Assembly (NCBI GenBank): GCA_943331145.2
Contig: CALQKL020000034.1
Location: 1 to 14,548, forward strand
Direction: 5' to 3'
Source of the DNA: Chitinophaga pinensis
Lineage (GTDB): Bacteria; Bacteroidota; Bacteroidia; Chitinophagales; Chitinophagaceae
DNA length: 14,548 nucleotides
In this document: in pieces, positions 14,101-14,548 of the stretch
How the letters are laid out: every line of letters begins with the position of its first letter
Numbering within the stretch: the first letter of the stretch is position 1
Program-made: the position numbers and the translations under genes
Notes under the pieces: model-generated
Database searches by the model: none
The model's input: only the letters and a program-made list of their open reading frames with translations
Told to the model about the DNA's origin: nothing

Positions 14101-14541
14101 TTCTGCGTACAACGTTTACAAGAAAATAAATTAGAAGCTAAAAAACAACAAGATCCATCTTTGGTTCGTGATGTGAAAACAGCATGTATGCAAGCTTGTC
14201 CTACAAACGCCATCAGTTTTGGTAATGTAAATGATAAGCAAAGTATGGTATCAAAAGCAGCTAAAATGCCAATCGTTGATGGTTCAATTAAAACAGCATG
14301 TCAACAAGCTTGTCCTACAAACGCTATTATGTTTGGAGATCTTAATGATGAGGCTTCAGCAATTAACACTTGGAGAAAAGATGATAAAAACTACTTATTG
14401 TTAGAAGAAGTAGGAGTTAAACCAACGGTATCTTACTTATTAAAAGTAAGAAATCAAGAGGAAGCTATTCATCATCATGAAGGGCACAGCGCTTCTCCAG
14501 CTCACAAAGAAGAAGGACATAAAGAAGAACACCATTCATAA
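11176..14541 (+). CDS. actB: ACIII subunit ActB: molybdopterin-oxidoreductase-like and Fe-S protein with Tat signal
   Basis: This 1121-residue protein is the large periplasmic subunit of alternative complex III. An extension of about 45 residues with YWQSFGELNQTEAYK precedes the Tat motif TPRRDFLKYLGF (48-59) and a possible lipobox AASC69. These are features of the TAT-variant-translocated molybdopterin oxidoreductase group. Residues of about 80-770 form the molybdopterin-oxidoreductase-like part, which in studied ACIII holds no cofactor. The Fe-S part has cysteines 816/819/822/826, 871/874/879/883, 903/909/913 and 974/977 plus CxxxCP. Fifteen cysteines suffice for three [4Fe-4S] and one [3Fe-4S] cluster, but here CxxxCP occurs twice (1004/1008 and 1042/1046) because of an internal duplication. 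The C-terminus is rich in His and Glu. Seven bases remain after the stop; actC would be expected next. Confidence 0.92.
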   Translation: MSNNKYWQSFGELNQTEAYKDAAEKEFKEDLLPIEELSKEGLTLGKTPRRDFLKYLGFSTAAATIAASCEMPVRKSIPYLQRPDNVIPGVSNYYASTYVNGGDAISVIVKQRDGRPIKIEGNELSSITKGGTNAQAQASVLDLYDTTRLRHPLQKSGNDFKEVSSFDAFDAMVTDSMGSIGNKPLVLLTSTITSPSTLQIINNFLAKHPGSQHVQYDEVSYSGMMMANEACYGKKSIPDYHFDNAKTIVSLGADFLGTWLSPVEFSKQYATNRKITGEKPTLSRHFHFESMLSLTGSNADDRYTHKPSETGAIALALLAKLGGAVSAPSIADAQIKAGIDKAAAELMKSKGASLVVCGSNDVNVQVVVNAINEIIGANGTTINWSATNNTRKGTDAEMAKLVADINGGQIGALFVYGCNPVYSTADGKKLGEAIAKLPLSISMNGTLDETTEQCKFVMPAHHWLESWGDAEIKTGQYSFIQPIINPLFKTRAFQSSLMKWSGGAVASTAATKDSTGKVIAAASVEGADYDAFFKNYWTSKLGSADLFDKALQDGVGETAYALASATFNGSTLAASASKLASAKSGAIEVVLYQKVSMGTGSQANNPWLQELPDPISKVTWDNYAMVSPELAKTLVGLDIMTNQRQADSYEVTPEKPVIKITANGKSIELPVLILPGLNNSTIAIALGYGRSSADEKLSLERIGRSATGAGKNAYPLVGFDGSSFVYNMVATAEKTNNTYPLAQTQVHGSSESRPVIYETNLSSFLANPEAVLEEPNHEKVILLAEGKTDFVKDGTIYPDFEKPGIKWGMSIDLNTCTGCSACVVACTAENNVSVVGKIQVQKAHEMHWLRIDRYFTGDVKNPDVVFQPMMCQHCDNAPCENVCPVAATNHSSEGLNQMTYNRCIGTRYCANNCPFKVRRFNWLDFTGSDSFKDNQEPLRGSELDEVVFQMNDDLTRMVLNPDVTVRSRGVIEKCSFCVQRLQENKLEAKKQQDPSLVRDVKTACMQACPTNAISFGNVNDKQSMVSKAAKMPIVDGSIKTACQQACPTNAIMFGDLNDEASAINTWRKDDKNYLLLEEVGVKPTVSYLLKVRNQEEAIHHHEGHSASPAHKEEGHKEEHHS
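14173..14400 (+). repeat. In-frame tandem duplication of 38 codons inside actB
   Basis: Two units of 114 bases start at 14173 and 14287. The shared core is AAAACAGCATGT, then one differing codon, then CAAGCTTGTCCTACAAACGC. The proteins read VKTACMQACPTNAISFGNVND and IKTACQQACPTNAIMFGDLND (residues 1000-1020 and 1038-1058). Identity falls off after the NAI stretch, so the copies have diverged and are not an assembly stutter. Confidence 0.85.
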
Positions 14542-14548
14542 GATTATT

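Overview
The window is AT-rich and looks like Bacteroidota chromosome. The support is several exact TAnnTTTG promoter -7 boxes (2677, 4338 on the minus strand, 9626 on the minus strand, 9787), a fused E1 alpha/beta 2-oxoacid dehydrogenase, a DUF6787-purN pair, and the start of an alternative complex III (ACIII) operon whose ActB has the Bacteroidota-type N-terminal extension before its Tat motif. The order within the phylum cannot be fixed from the sequence.

Layout. 1-1853: two adjacent M16 peptidase genes on the plus strand. The first is cut by the window edge; the second has lost the zinc site and should be the non-catalytic partner. 1854-2068: a gene-free stretch of short phased repeats. 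2069-5038: a small accessory-looking block holding an orphan HigA-type antitoxin, a decayed tail of an XRE regulator gene, two tandem outer-membrane beta-barrel genes, an intact XRE regulator on the minus strand, and a third beta-barrel gene on the minus strand. Two strong hairpin terminators separate these units. 5318-7327: the fused E1 gene. 7328-7591: a second repeat-filled gap with the same two-part plan as the first. 7592-9606: a minus-strand group read as DUF6787 membrane protein, purN (4-base ATGA overlap), then an exported MsrB fused to a carboxypeptidase-regulatory-like domain. 9607-9836: a divergent promoter region. 9837-14541: actA and actB on the plus strand; actC would be expected just past the right edge.

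Function. The right end encodes the electron-transfer head of ACIII, a quinol:electron acceptor oxidoreductase that replaces the bc1 complex. The ActA here carries six haem c motifs, because a mono-haem domain and two membrane helices precede the usual penta-haem domain. The ActB carries a 38-residue internal duplication that adds two cysteines beyond the 15 needed for its four Fe-S clusters. The middle of the window is mostly housekeeping metabolism (purine synthesis, oxidative decarboxylation) interspersed with envelope proteins and small regulators.

The points most worth checking are the ActB duplication, the MsrB fusion with its probable TTG start, the two matching phased-repeat gaps, the remnant of an XRE regulator, and the operator-like palindromes at the XRE and act promoters. 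No CRISPR array, rRNA, tRNA, transposase or complete new defence system was found.
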